DNA of 6,724 nucleotides from Acidobacteriota bacterium (GCA_021805265.1 JAJZFR010000252.1:1-6724); one strand, 5' to 3'; shown: positions 1-6,249, numbered from the stretch's first letter. Made by a program: numbers and translations. The notes: a model not told the origin generated them from the sequence alone.

Positions 1-474
1 AAAGGCTAACGCCAGTACCAGCCCCGTCGAAATCACATCGCGCCCATAGAACGGAAGCCCGGCCACGTAGCAGGCCATCAGCCCGCCCACTGTCTTCGGA
101 TACAGCGTCTCCGCACCCAGCCACACCGCAAAGTTCGACAGCAGAAAGAACGAAGTTGGCCCCAGCAACGCCGCCGCCACGCCTCGAACGACCGTCGCGC
201 GCTCCCGCAGCAGCGCATATCCCAGCGCCATCGCGCCCGCATACCACGCCCACGTCACCACATACGCCTGCCACACAAACGGATACCCATACACATGCGC
301 CGTCAGGTAGTAATCCGCTCCCGCCATCACCGCCACCGGCAGCGCCATCTCCGCCCACCTGCGTCGCGCGCCAAAATACATCAGCGACCCGCCCACTGCC
401 GTAAACCCATACCAGCCCGCATGCGGCAGAACATGGCTCAACACCGCAGCCAGCAATAAAAGATAAGCAAACAT
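1..474 (-). CDS. DUF6580 family integral membrane protein, 3' end beyond window
   Basis: Reading leftward from ATG at 474-472, the frame stays open for 158 codons to the window edge, so the C-terminus is missing. The protein is very hydrophobic, with likely membrane helices near residues 1-17, 43-58, 66-90, 96-119 and 126-143. It starts MFAYLLLLAAVLSHVLPHAG and contains SNFAVWLG (113-120), YPKTVGGLMACYVAGLPF (125-142) and a following FYGRD. This arrangement (small N-terminal helix, NFGVWL-like motif, YPKT..GL..CY..ALPF) is what I know from DUF6580 proteins, which resemble substrate-binding components of ECF-type transporters; no substrate can be deduced. A GAGG element lies a few bases before the ATG. 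The neighbouring hydrolase gene is on the same strand 113 bp upstream, so co-transcription is possible. The 113 bp between them hold no convincing gene. The family call rests on recalled motifs. Confidence 0.75.
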   Translation of the reverse strand, partial: MFAYLLLLAAVLSHVLPHAGWYGFTAVGGSLMYFGARRRWAEMALPVAVMAGADYYLTAHVYGYPFVWQAYVVTWAWYAGAMALGYALLRERATVVRGVAAALLGPTSFFLLSNFAVWLGAETLYPKTVGGLMACYVAGLPFYGRDVISTGLVLALAF

Positions 475-587
475 GCACACCTCGCAACTCTCGTCGATCT
501 CTTCATTCTCCGGCTCGCCCGCGCTTCGGTCAACTCCACGCCTGTTCGCGCCATCAACAAATCTCTCACTTCACCAACATTTCCCGC

Positions 588-1715
588 TCACCTCTGCTCC
601 CGCCCATCCAGAATCATCGCCGCCGCTTCATGGCCATCCACCACATACACCCAGCCCGTCAGCGGCGACTCCATCAACTGCTCGCTCAGCCTGCCCTCGG
701 CGCTGCCTCCCATCCGCAGGTCTTTGTACGAATACGCAAACCGCAGATCGCTGAACTCCACCGTCGTCCACCTCTGCCCGCCAGGCAACAGCGTGCTACC
801 ACTTGCGTCACCACCCACCGCCACGCCCGCAATCTCCTGCGGACCCACATCCCGCACCACCGGCCACTGCGACCAGTCCAGATACACCGCGCCCAGCCGC
901 GTCCGTTTCGCCGTCTCCAGCGCCGTCGTCCTCTCCGGCTTGAACAACGCATTCGTCTTCTCGTCGCTGTCCACCGCGCCTGTCCGCGTATCGATCTCCG
1001 CCGTCTGCCACGTCGTCGCCGTCTCCAGAATCCCGTGCCAGCGAAACGGATTCCACGGATACGGCTCCAGCGCCACACGCAGCGCCGGCGTCGGCGTCAC
1101 ATCCGCCGCCATCAGCAGATTCCGCGCCGACGCCTGCTCCGCCCACCGCCAGCAACCCAGCAGCACCATCCCGCACAGCGCCGCAATCGCCAGCCCGCGT
1201 CCGCGCAACTGCTTCCTGCGCGCGCCTATCTCGCCATCCGCCAGACTCAGAATCGCCGGCAACAGCAGCGCCAGGCCCAGCATCAGCCACAGCGCAGGCT
1301 CGGCAATAAACAGCAGGCTCCCGGCATACCAGTGCCGGTTGAACGGAAAGAATGGACGCAGCCCGTAGTTATTCGCCCAGTCCAGCGCCAGATGGCTCAG
1401 GTCCGCCACCAGCGCCGTCAGCCACACCCAGCCCCATCGCACCGGCTCCGCTGGTTTCCCACGCCGCGCTCTCCAGCGATGCCACAGCCACACCCCGCCC
1501 GTCACCAGTGCGGCCATCGCCGGCGCGGCAATCAGCGTATGCGTGATCCCGCGATGATGCGCCAGCTCCGCCACCGGACCGCGCCAGCCCCAGAGGACAT
1601 CGAGATCCGGAGCCTCCGCTGCCAGCGTCGCCGCCAGCGTCGCATACGCCGTCCTCCGATTCCATCCAGCTCGGCCAATGCAGGCGCCCGTCAGAAAATG
1701 TGTCACCGGTTCCAT
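588..1715 (-). CDS. Membrane-bound metal-dependent hydrolase, YdjM/DUF457-like
   Basis: A 375-residue protein starting MEPVTHFLTG. The N-terminal half has the signature of the YdjM/YbcI (DUF457) membrane-bound hydrolases: H6, the acidic APDLD cluster (35-39), HHRGITH (53-59), and LSHLALDW (106-113) with H108 and D112. These His/Asp residues are the expected metal ligands. Likely membrane helices lie near 60-78, 97-113, 131-157 and 174-190. Residues about 195-375 form a more polar extension rich in W, E and R, longer than the shortest members of the family. The substrate is unknown; E. coli YdjM is LexA-regulated, but no LexA box was recognised here. The ATG at 1715-1713 was chosen because the ligand H6 follows at once and no upstream extension is needed. 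No good Shine-Dalgarno is present. A TAGAAT hexamer ends 9 bases before the start. Transcription is divergent from nadD. Confidence 0.85.
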   Translation of the reverse strand: MEPVTHFLTGACIGRAGWNRRTAYATLAATLAAEAPDLDVLWGWRGPVAELAHHRGITHTLIAAPAMAALVTGGVWLWHRWRARRGKPAEPVRWGWVWLTALVADLSHLALDWANNYGLRPFFPFNRHWYAGSLLFIAEPALWLMLGLALLLPAILSLADGEIGARRKQLRGRGLAIAALCGMVLLGCWRWAEQASARNLLMAADVTPTPALRVALEPYPWNPFRWHGILETATTWQTAEIDTRTGAVDSDEKTNALFKPERTTALETAKRTRLGAVYLDWSQWPVVRDVGPQEIAGVAVGGDASGSTLLPGGQRWTTVEFSDLRFAYSYKDLRMGGSAEGRLSEQLMESPLTGWVYVVDGHEAAAMILDGREQR

Positions 1716-1724
1716 GGTGGACCC

Positions 1725-1730
1725 ATTCTA
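1725..1730 (-). promoter_or_regulatory. Putative -10 element of the metal-dependent hydrolase gene
   Basis: On the minus strand the hexamer is TAGAAT, five of six matches to TATAAT, with 9 bases between it and the ATG. A transcription start about 7 bases downstream would leave only two or three untranslated bases, so the mRNA may be leaderless. No convincing -35 was found. Confidence 0.35.
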
Positions 1731-1798
1731 CGCGTACTTGCCCGCGCCACGATGTCTGCGCCCATCTTCATGCGTCGTCTTCGTGCGCCGTCTTTCGT

Positions 1799-1804
1799 TA
1801 CGAT
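1799..1804 (+). promoter_or_regulatory. Putative -10 element of nadD
   Basis: TACGAT (TANNNT class) lies 6 bases before the chosen nadD ATG at 1811, and no Shine-Dalgarno sequence precedes that ATG. This geometry predicts a transcript starting at or near the start codon. The -35 region is not recognisable. It shares a 95-bp divergent intergenic region with the hydrolase promoter. Confidence 0.35.
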
Positions 1805-1810
1805 GGACTC

Positions 1811-2575
1811 ATGCCTTCTCCGGATGAGCCATCCGCGCCCGCCGCGCCTTCTGCCGCACCCGCCGCGTTCCCACAGCGCATCGCCCTCTTCGGCGGCAGC
1901 TTTGACCCTCCTCACAACGGTCATCTCGCCATCGCACACGCCGCGCTCACCGCCTTCCAACTCGACTCCGTCCTCTTTGCGCCCGTCGCCCGCCAGCCGC
2001 TCAAGATCGACTCCGCGCCGCCCACAGAGTTCGCCCATCGCGCCGCCATGACCGCCCTCGCCATCGCGCACGAACCGCGATTTGCACTCAGTCTCCTCGA
2101 CGCCCCACGCGACGATCGCCAGCCCAACTTCACCGTCGACGCTCTGCTCCGCCTGCGCGCGCAACATCCCCCACTCACCCGTTTCTTCTTTCTCCTCGGC
2201 GCCGATGCGCTCCAGCAACTCCCGCGCTGGCATCGCGCCGCAGAGATTCCCTTTCTCGCCACCCTCCTCGTCGCCTCCCGTCCCGATTCCGAACTCGGTG
2301 CAGACCCCCTTGCTTCGGCTCCGCAATGGCTTCCTCCCACGCTCCTCCTTCACCGCAACGCAAAGACCTCCGCGTCAATCCTGCATCTTCAGGTCGAGGA
2401 CGCGCACCACCGCACCGCCGACATCTTTTTTCTGCACGGACTCAACTTCGACATCAGCGCCTCTCATCTGCGCTTGTGCCTCTCGGCTCCACACACCCCT
2501 CATCTCGAACTCGCTACCCTCCTGCCCGCTTCCGTACTCGACTACATCCGCTCCCACCATCTCTATCTCGCTTGA
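1811..2575 (+). CDS. nadD: Nicotinate-nucleotide adenylyltransferase (NadD)
   Basis: NadD transfers AMP from ATP to nicotinate mononucleotide, giving deamido-NAD in the cytoplasmic NAD synthesis pathway. The 254-residue product has the nucleotidyltransferase signature GGSFDPPHNGHLAIA (28-42) with the HxGH motif at 35-38. It also has the NadD-type LLGADALQQLPRWH (128-141), the C-terminal ISASHLR (215-221) standing for the usual ISSTxIR nucleotide-binding motif, and an end like other NadDs (LPASVLDYIRSHHLY). Residues 1-20 are a Pro/Ala/Ser-rich extension, so the protein is somewhat longer than the usual 200-220 residues. The frame stays open back to 1700, but the extra upstream residues are the antisense of the neighbouring gene's start and have no NadD character, so ATG 1811 is preferred. 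The next gene, rsfS, is a classic nadD partner. ISASHLR is slightly atypical, but the Ser and Arg positions are kept. Confidence 0.95.
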   Translation: MPSPDEPSAPAAPSAAPAAFPQRIALFGGSFDPPHNGHLAIAHAALTAFQLDSVLFAPVARQPLKIDSAPPTEFAHRAAMTALAIAHEPRFALSLLDAPRDDRQPNFTVDALLRLRAQHPPLTRFFFLLGADALQQLPRWHRAAEIPFLATLLVASRPDSELGADPLASAPQWLPPTLLLHRNAKTSASILHLQVEDAHHRTADIFFLHGLNFDISASHLRLCLSAPHTPHLELATLLPASVLDYIRSHHLYLA

Positions 2576-2617
2576 AATCGAACGCAATCCTGGTGCGGCA
2601 AACAACTCGCTTCCTGC

Positions 2618-2623
2618 TACCAT
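2618..2623 (+). promoter_or_regulatory. Possible -10 element before rsfS
   Basis: TACCAT fits the TANNNT pattern and lies 5 bases before GTG 2629, the alternative rsfS start. It could drive a leaderless rsfS transcript separate from nadD. Such hexamers occur by chance and no -35 is visible, so this is weak. Confidence 0.2.
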
Positions 2624-2661
2624 GAAACGTGCTGAACACCGCACAGGAGAAGCCATCTACG

Positions 2662-3639
2662 ATGCCCAACACAGAAACTCTTCAGCAACTGCTCGTCGCC
2701 GTCGCCGCCTGCGAAGACAAGAAAGCCGAGGACACGCGCATCCTTGCTCTCGACGCATTGGACTCTGGCCTCGCCGACTATTTCCTCATCGCCTCCGGCT
2801 CCAGCGATCGTCAGGTCCTGGCCATCGCCGATGAGATCGAGCTGCAACTCAAACGCAAATTCTCGCTCTACCCCCGTTCCGTCGAAGGTCGTCAAAAATC
2901 GGAGTGGATTCTGCTCGATTATGTGGATATAGTGGTTCACGTCTTCCTTTCTGAGAAGCGTGCGTTCTACGACATCGAGCGGCTACGGAAAAGTGCTCAG
3001 GCACTCTCCGAAAATCAAGTTCAAAGCCTGCTGAAAAAACAAGCGCGCACGACCAAAGATCCGAAGACGAGCACGAGCGGTGCCAGATCAAAATCCGTGA
3101 AGGGAGAAACATCGATGAGTCCATCGCCCAAGAAACCGGCTGCGAAGAAGGCAGCCGCCAAGCCTGCGGCAAAGAAGGCCGCGCCCAAGAAGGCCGCTGC
3201 CAAGAAAGCTGCACCGGCAAAGAAGGCCGCGCCTAAAAAAGCTGCTGTCAAGAAAGCGGCTCCCAAGAAAGTCGTCGCCAAAAAAGCAGCGCCGGCAAAG
3301 AAGACAGCTCCCAAAAAAGCTGCCGTGAAAAAGGCCGCTCCAGCGAAGAAAGCGTCTGCAACCAAGGCTCCGGCGAAGAAAGCCGTCGCCATCAAAGCTG
3401 CACCCGCTAAAAAAGCTGTCGTGAAGAAAGCCGCGCCAGCGAAGAAAGTCGTCGCACCAAAAGCCGCGCCGGCGAAGAAGGCCGCTCCCAAACCGGTCGC
3501 CAAAAAGCCAGCGCCTGCTGCGCCCAAGGTTGCCATCGCTGCCACTGCCATCGAGCCGCAGTATCTGGTCAAGCCACGTTCCGAGGCCGAAATGCCCTCG
3601 TCCATGGCAACCGGCGACGACAAGAAACCAACCATCTGA
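2662..3639 (+). CDS. rsfS: Ribosomal silencing factor RsfS with histone H1-like C-terminal tail
   Basis: RsfS (Iojap/YbeB family) binds ribosomal protein uL14 and blocks joining of the 30S and 50S subunits when nutrients are short. Residues about 4-115 form the RsfS domain: DKKAEDTRILALDALDSGLA, DYFLIASGSSDRQVLAIADE, EGRQKSEWILLDYVDIVVHV and FYDIERL. The usual LERLW ends as IERLR here. A polar linker (116-151) leads into a tail (157-289) of KKAAP-type repeats with 46 Lys in 133 residues and no Asp or Glu. A short non-repetitive end (290-325) follows. The tail resembles histone H1 C-termini and bacterial H1-like nucleoid proteins, so DNA or rRNA binding is likely but inferred. Normal RsfS is about 105-130 residues; this one is 325. 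ATG 2662 has AGGAG 12 bases upstream. GTG 2629 (11 residues longer) lacks a Shine-Dalgarno and is the alternative. The gene follows nadD by 86 bp and ends at a strong terminator. Confidence 0.9.
   Translation: MPNTETLQQLLVAVAACEDKKAEDTRILALDALDSGLADYFLIASGSSDRQVLAIADEIELQLKRKFSLYPRSVEGRQKSEWILLDYVDIVVHVFLSEKRAFYDIERLRKSAQALSENQVQSLLKKQARTTKDPKTSTSGARSKSVKGETSMSPSPKKPAAKKAAAKPAAKKAAPKKAAAKKAAPAKKAAPKKAAVKKAAPKKVVAKKAAPAKKTAPKKAAVKKAAPAKKASATKAPAKKAVAIKAAPAKKAVVKKAAPAKKVVAPKAAPAKKAAPKPVAKKPAPAAPKVAIAATAIEPQYLVKPRSEAEMPSSMATGDDKKPTI
3102..3117 (+). promoter_or_regulatory. Internal ribosome binding site and in-frame ATG inside rsfS
   Basis: GGGAG at 3102-3106 lies 8 bases before the ATG at 3115-3117, which is Met152 of the RsfS frame. 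The site falls exactly at the border between the linker and the lysine-rich tail (MSPSPKKPAAKKAAA). Initiation here would give a free 174-residue histone H1-like protein (3115-3639). By sequence this is a better initiation signal than the one in front of rsfS itself. Whether it is used cannot be told from sequence alone. Confidence 0.45.
3130..3528 (+). repeat. Degenerate KKAAP-coding repeats (histone H1-like tail)
   Basis: This segment encodes residues 157-289 of the RsfS fusion as irregular units of KKAAPK, AKKAAP and KKAAV. The clearest internal duplication is 3202-3264 and 3280-3342: two 21-codon blocks 78 bp apart that differ by one amino acid (Ala to Thr) but by 11 synonymous codons. 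The DNA therefore does not form perfect tandem repeats, while the peptide does. Codons mix AAG and AAA and all four Ala codons. Confidence 0.85.
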
Positions 3640-3658
3640 AAATCACAGCAACCCAGGC

Positions 3659-3704
3659 AAAGCAGAAGGGCGGAACCAGACAACTGGCTCCGCCCTTCTG
3701 CTTT
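3659..3704 (+). terminator. Rho-independent terminator after rsfS
   Basis: A perfect 16-bp stem pairs 3659-3674 (AAAGCAGAAGGGCGGA) with 3689-3704. Inside it, after one mismatch, CCAG (3676-3679) pairs with CTGG (3684-3687) around a four-base loop. The right arm ends in TTT and continues CTTCC, a short T-rich run. It begins 20 bases after the rsfS stop. The A-rich left flank means it could also work on the opposite strand. It separates the nadD-rsfS unit from the amidase. Confidence 0.9.
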
Positions 3705-3764
3705 CTTCCGTGCAATGCACGCTCACCCTCAGAAATCTCTTCCCTTTTTCCGCGGCTCCGCGCG

Positions 3765-3770
3765 ACAATG
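3765..3770 (+). promoter_or_regulatory. Putative -10 element of the amidase gene
   Basis: GACAAT lies 4 bases before the amidase ATG (3775) and matches the TACAAT before the tRNA in five of six positions. There is no Shine-Dalgarno before the ATG, so a leaderless transcript is plausible. It lies downstream of the rsfS terminator, where a new promoter is needed. Confidence 0.35.
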
Positions 3771-3774
3771 ACCC

Positions 3775-5580
3775 ATGCCCGAACCTGTTCTCCAATCCAT
3801 CCCTGCTCGCCTTCTCTCGCACACGCCACTCCGCTCGATCGTTCTCGCGCTTTTTCTCGCAACACCCCTGGCCATCGCAGCCTCGCCACAAAACCCGCCC
3901 GCCACGCTCGACAGCGAACTCTTTGAGGTCACCGTCCCTCAGCTTGAAAGCCTCTACACGTCCCATGCCGTCACCGTCACCCAGGTCGTCGAGTGGCATC
4001 TGGCGCGCATCCGCCGCTTCAATCCCATCTATCGCGCCGTCCAGACCGTCGAGCGCAAAGAAGCCCTCCAACAGGCCGCCGCGCTCGACCGGCAGCTTGC
4101 CTCCGGCCATCTTCCCGCCTGGCCCGCGCGAGGACTCCTCTGGGGCGTACCCATCGTCACCAAAGCCAACACCAGCATCGCCGACCAGATCACCACCGAC
4201 GGCTGGCGCGGCTACATGCTCCCCGGCCATGAACTCCTCGCCCCGCGCGACTCCACACTCGTCGCTCGCCTCCGCGCCGCCGGAGCCGTCTTCCTCGGCA
4301 TCACCAACATGCCCGACTTCGCCGCCAGCGACACCAATCGCAGCTCCGCCTACGGACGCACCGGCAACGCCTACGACGTGCGCTTCAGTCCTGGAGGATC
4401 CTCTGGCGGAACCGTCACCGCCGTCACCAGCAACTACGCTGTCCTCGGCAACGGCACCGACACCGGCAACTCCATCCGCATGCCTTCCGCCACCAGTTCC
4501 GTCGTCGGCTACTTTCCCACACGCGGACTCGTCAGCATCGCCGGCATCGCTCCCCTCGACTGGCTCCTCGACAACACCGGACCGATCGCCCGCAACGTCA
4601 CCGACGCCGCCATCGCGCTCTCCGCCATGACCGGCATGACCGCCGCGGACCCCGCGCCCAAAGCTGACCCGCTCGACCCGCGCACCGCCGACGCCGCGCA
4701 GAAAGCCCAGCCAGGCCTCTACACCCAATATCTCCGGCCCGGCGCGCTCCGCGGCAAACGCTTCGGCGTGCCCGCATTCATCCTCCTCGGCTCCGGAATC
4801 CCCTTTCAGGGCATCCCCGCCGTCGTTCCGGAGAAGAGCGCCGCAGAAGAAGAACAGGATGCCGTCCTGCCCCTTCGCGACTCCACGCGCAAAGCCTTCC
4901 TCGCCGCACTCGACGGCCTGCGCGCCGCCGGTGCCACCATCATCTTCGACGACTCCATTCTGCCGCCCACCTTTGCCCGCATCGTCAGCCGCGCCGGCAC
5001 CATGCCTTACGTCGCAGAAGGCACCGACCAGTTCCTGAAACTCTTTGGCCCCGCGCAGTATCACTCAGCCGCCGACTACAAGCGCGCCACCGGCCAGCCT
5101 CTGCCCGACACCATCGTCAACCCCACCCTTGAACGAAAAGACGAGCCAAAGCAAAGCCAGATGCAGATCGAAACCGATCCCGCCGCCCAGGCCAACTACT
5201 TCCGCCCGCGTCAGCTCGCGCTCGACCAGTACGATGCGACCCTCGACCGCCTCCATCTCGACGGATACGTCTATCCCGCCACGCAAATGCCACCACCCGA
5301 CGAGACCATGCCCCAAAGCTACGCCCACACCGGCGGCATCTCCGGCACCATCAGCGAAGGTCCACACAGCGACACAAGCTGGGTCAATATCCTCGGCGTC
5401 CCTGCCATCGTCGTCCCCGGCGGCTTCTATCCCAACGGTCTGCCATTTGGTCTGGAAATCTCCGCTCGCCGCTGGCGCGACGGCGACCTGCTCGGCTGGG
5501 CATTCGCCTATGAGCAGGTCACACACCACCGCCATCCGCCCACTCTCGTTCAGCAGGGACTGCTCCCCAACATGCCGTAG
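3775..5580 (+). CDS. Exported amidase-signature family hydrolase
   Basis: A 601-residue enzyme of the amidase signature (AS) family, which hydrolyses C-N amide bonds with a Lys/cis-Ser/Ser triad. The triad is visible: K130 in PIVTKANTS, cis-Ser S209 in SPGGSSGG (205-212), and the nucleophile S233 in GTDTGNSIRMPS (227-238). The S209-S233 spacing of 24 equals that in FAAH (S217-S241). The C-terminal block NILGVPAIVVPGG...GLPFGLEI (about 538-562) and AYEQVTHHRHPPTLV close the AS fold. Residues 1-35 are a Sec signal peptide: basic R12/R20, hydrophobic core SIVLALFLATPLA, cleavage expected after AIA (33-35). The mature enzyme is therefore likely periplasmic or secreted. It is not GatA, which is cytoplasmic and sits with gatB/gatC. 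Oddities are GNSIR in place of GGSIR and KAN in place of KDN. The substrate cannot be deduced. It stands alone after a terminator and converges on hslR with a 21-bp gap. Confidence 0.92.
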   Translation: MPEPVLQSIPARLLSHTPLRSIVLALFLATPLAIAASPQNPPATLDSELFEVTVPQLESLYTSHAVTVTQVVEWHLARIRRFNPIYRAVQTVERKEALQQAAALDRQLASGHLPAWPARGLLWGVPIVTKANTSIADQITTDGWRGYMLPGHELLAPRDSTLVARLRAAGAVFLGITNMPDFAASDTNRSSAYGRTGNAYDVRFSPGGSSGGTVTAVTSNYAVLGNGTDTGNSIRMPSATSSVVGYFPTRGLVSIAGIAPLDWLLDNTGPIARNVTDAAIALSAMTGMTAADPAPKADPLDPRTADAAQKAQPGLYTQYLRPGALRGKRFGVPAFILLGSGIPFQGIPAVVPEKSAAEEEQDAVLPLRDSTRKAFLAALDGLRAAGATIIFDDSILPPTFARIVSRAGTMPYVAEGTDQFLKLFGPAQYHSAADYKRATGQPLPDTIVNPTLERKDEPKQSQMQIETDPAAQANYFRPRQLALDQYDATLDRLHLDGYVYPATQMPPPDETMPQSYAHTGGISGTISEGPHSDTSWVNILGVPAIVVPGGFYPNGLPFGLEISARRWRDGDLLGWAFAYEQVTHHRHPPTLVQQGLLPNMP

Positions 5581-5601
5581 TCCGCTACCCCAGGCCGAAC
5601 C

Positions 5602-5985
5602 TCACCGCGACCGCAGACGCGCCAGGTCGCGCCGATCCTTCTTCGTCGGACGCCCGCGCTCGGTCATCTCCACGCGCGGCTCCAGCTTTCTCTGCTCGGC
5701 CACCACAGCGCGCCGCGCACGGCTCTCCTCGGTCTCGCGATAAAGCGCCTGCGCCACCGCAGCCGGACCGCGCATCTCGCTCAGCGCCAGCACATCCACC
5801 TCAAAGTCGCCGCCCTCAGTGCGAATGCGCAGCCGGTCGCCCGCCTTCACCTCCCGCGAAGGCTTCATCGTCTGCCCACTCATCTCCACGCGCCCCAGCT
5901 CGCAGCTTTTCACCGCCAGCGCGCGCGTCTTATAGAACCGCGCCGCCCACAGCCACTTGTCCACCCTTACACGCTCCAGCGCCAA
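5602..5985 (-). CDS. hslR: S4-domain RNA-binding protein, Hsp15 family (HslR)
   Basis: A 127-residue basic protein. Residues 6-66 are an S4 RNA-binding domain (VRVDKWLWAARFYKTRALA, then VKSCELGRVEMSGQTMKPSR and VKAGDRLRI). The C-terminal tail ends GRPTKKDRRDLARLR (111-125), the conserved Hsp15 ending. E. coli Hsp15 is heat-induced and binds free 50S subunits that still carry a nascent chain with tRNA, helping to recycle stalled large subunits. The same role is inferred here. Length matches the family. The start is taken as TTG (5985-5983) because GGGAGG lies 9 bases upstream and there is no ATG before the conserved domain. A TAAGCT hexamer at 6012-6007 may be its -10. The gene is divergent from tRNA-Ser and tail-to-tail with the amidase. 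RqcP, a related S4 protein, is the main alternative, but the RPTKKDRRDL tail favours HslR. Confidence 0.9.
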   Translation of the reverse strand: MALERVRVDKWLWAARFYKTRALAVKSCELGRVEMSGQTMKPSREVKAGDRLRIRTEGGDFEVDVLALSEMRGPAAVAQALYRETEESRARRAVVAEQRKLEPRVEMTERGRPTKKDRRDLARLRSR

Positions 5986-5994
5986 CTCACCCTG

Positions 5995-6000
5995 CCTCCC
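5995..6000 (-). promoter_or_regulatory. Ribosome binding site deciding the TTG start of hslR
   Basis: On the minus strand GGGAGG lies 9 bases before TTG 5985. This supports the rare start codon over the downstream GTG (codon 8), which would cut into the start of the S4 domain. Confidence 0.6.
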
Positions 6001-6088
6001 GTTTTCAGCTTACTCGCCCGCACTCATCCGGACGTACGCTCACCCTCAGCCGACACCTTCGCTCGCTCTTCCCCACCCGTTCTCGCGA

Positions 6089-6094
6089 TACAAT
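6089..6094 (+). promoter_or_regulatory. Putative -10 element of tRNA-Ser
   Basis: TACAAT lies 12 bases before the first base of the tRNA, so transcription would start about 5 bases ahead of the mature 5' end, a normal distance. The -35 region is not clear; CTTCCC at 6068-6073 is a weak candidate with 15-bp spacing. Confidence 0.4.
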
Positions 6095-6106
6095 CGCAAC
6101 AGACGC

Positions 6107-6196
6107 GGAGAGGTGGCCGAGCGGTTGATGGCAGCGGTCTTGAAAACCGCCGAACCCGAAAGGGTTTCGTGAGTTCGAATCTCACCCTCTCCGCCA
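6107..6196 (+). tRNA. tRNA-Ser (anticodon UGA)
   Basis: The acceptor stem pairs GGAGAGG (6107-6113) with CCTCTCC (6186-6192), followed by discriminator G6193 and an encoded CCA (6194-6196). The anticodon stem is GCGGT/ACCGC (6134-6138 and 6146-6150) with loop CTTGAAA, giving anticodon TGA at 6141-6143, which reads UCN serine codons. The long variable arm (6151-6168), with AACCC/GGGTT around GAAA, is the class II feature expected for serine. The T arm is GTGAG-TTCGAAT-CTCAC (6169-6185). All stems pair fully, so the gene looks intact. Confidence 0.97.
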
Positions 6197-6249
6197 GCAA
6201 CCATTTCAAATCTCTTATAATCACCAATATATATACATATCAACAACTT

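Noticed and set aside
156..754. Plus-strand Pro/Thr/Ser-rich open frames near the left end
   Set aside because: They are antisense or out-of-frame readings of the DUF6580 and hydrolase genes with no motif of their own.
1700..1810. N-terminal extension of nadD by 37 residues to an ATG at 1700
   Set aside because: The added residues overlap the start of the divergent hydrolase gene, lack NadD character, and would place the divergent promoter region inside the coding sequence.
630..2051. 473-residue plus-strand open frame opposite the hydrolase and running into nadD
   Set aside because: Arg/Pro/His-rich with no domain. The minus-strand frame has clear metal-ligand motifs and the NadD frame covers the overlap.
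3021..3683. 220-residue minus-strand open frame full of AAFFAGAAF repeats, resembling a membrane protein
   Set aside because: It is the exact antisense of the lysine/alanine repeats in rsfS (AAG/AAA read backwards give Phe/Leu codons). It has no family resemblance and runs over the terminator.
3643..5064. 473-residue minus-strand open frame opposite the amidase
   Set aside because: Composition is Gly/Asp/Glu-rich without any motif. It is a typical antisense shadow of a GC-rich gene; the plus-strand amidase has the complete catalytic triad.
6024..6246. Minus-strand open frames across the tRNA containing the peptide EGEIRTHETLSGSAVF
   Set aside because: This peptide is a well-known artefact of translating tRNA-Ser genes in antisense; the tRNA structure is complete.
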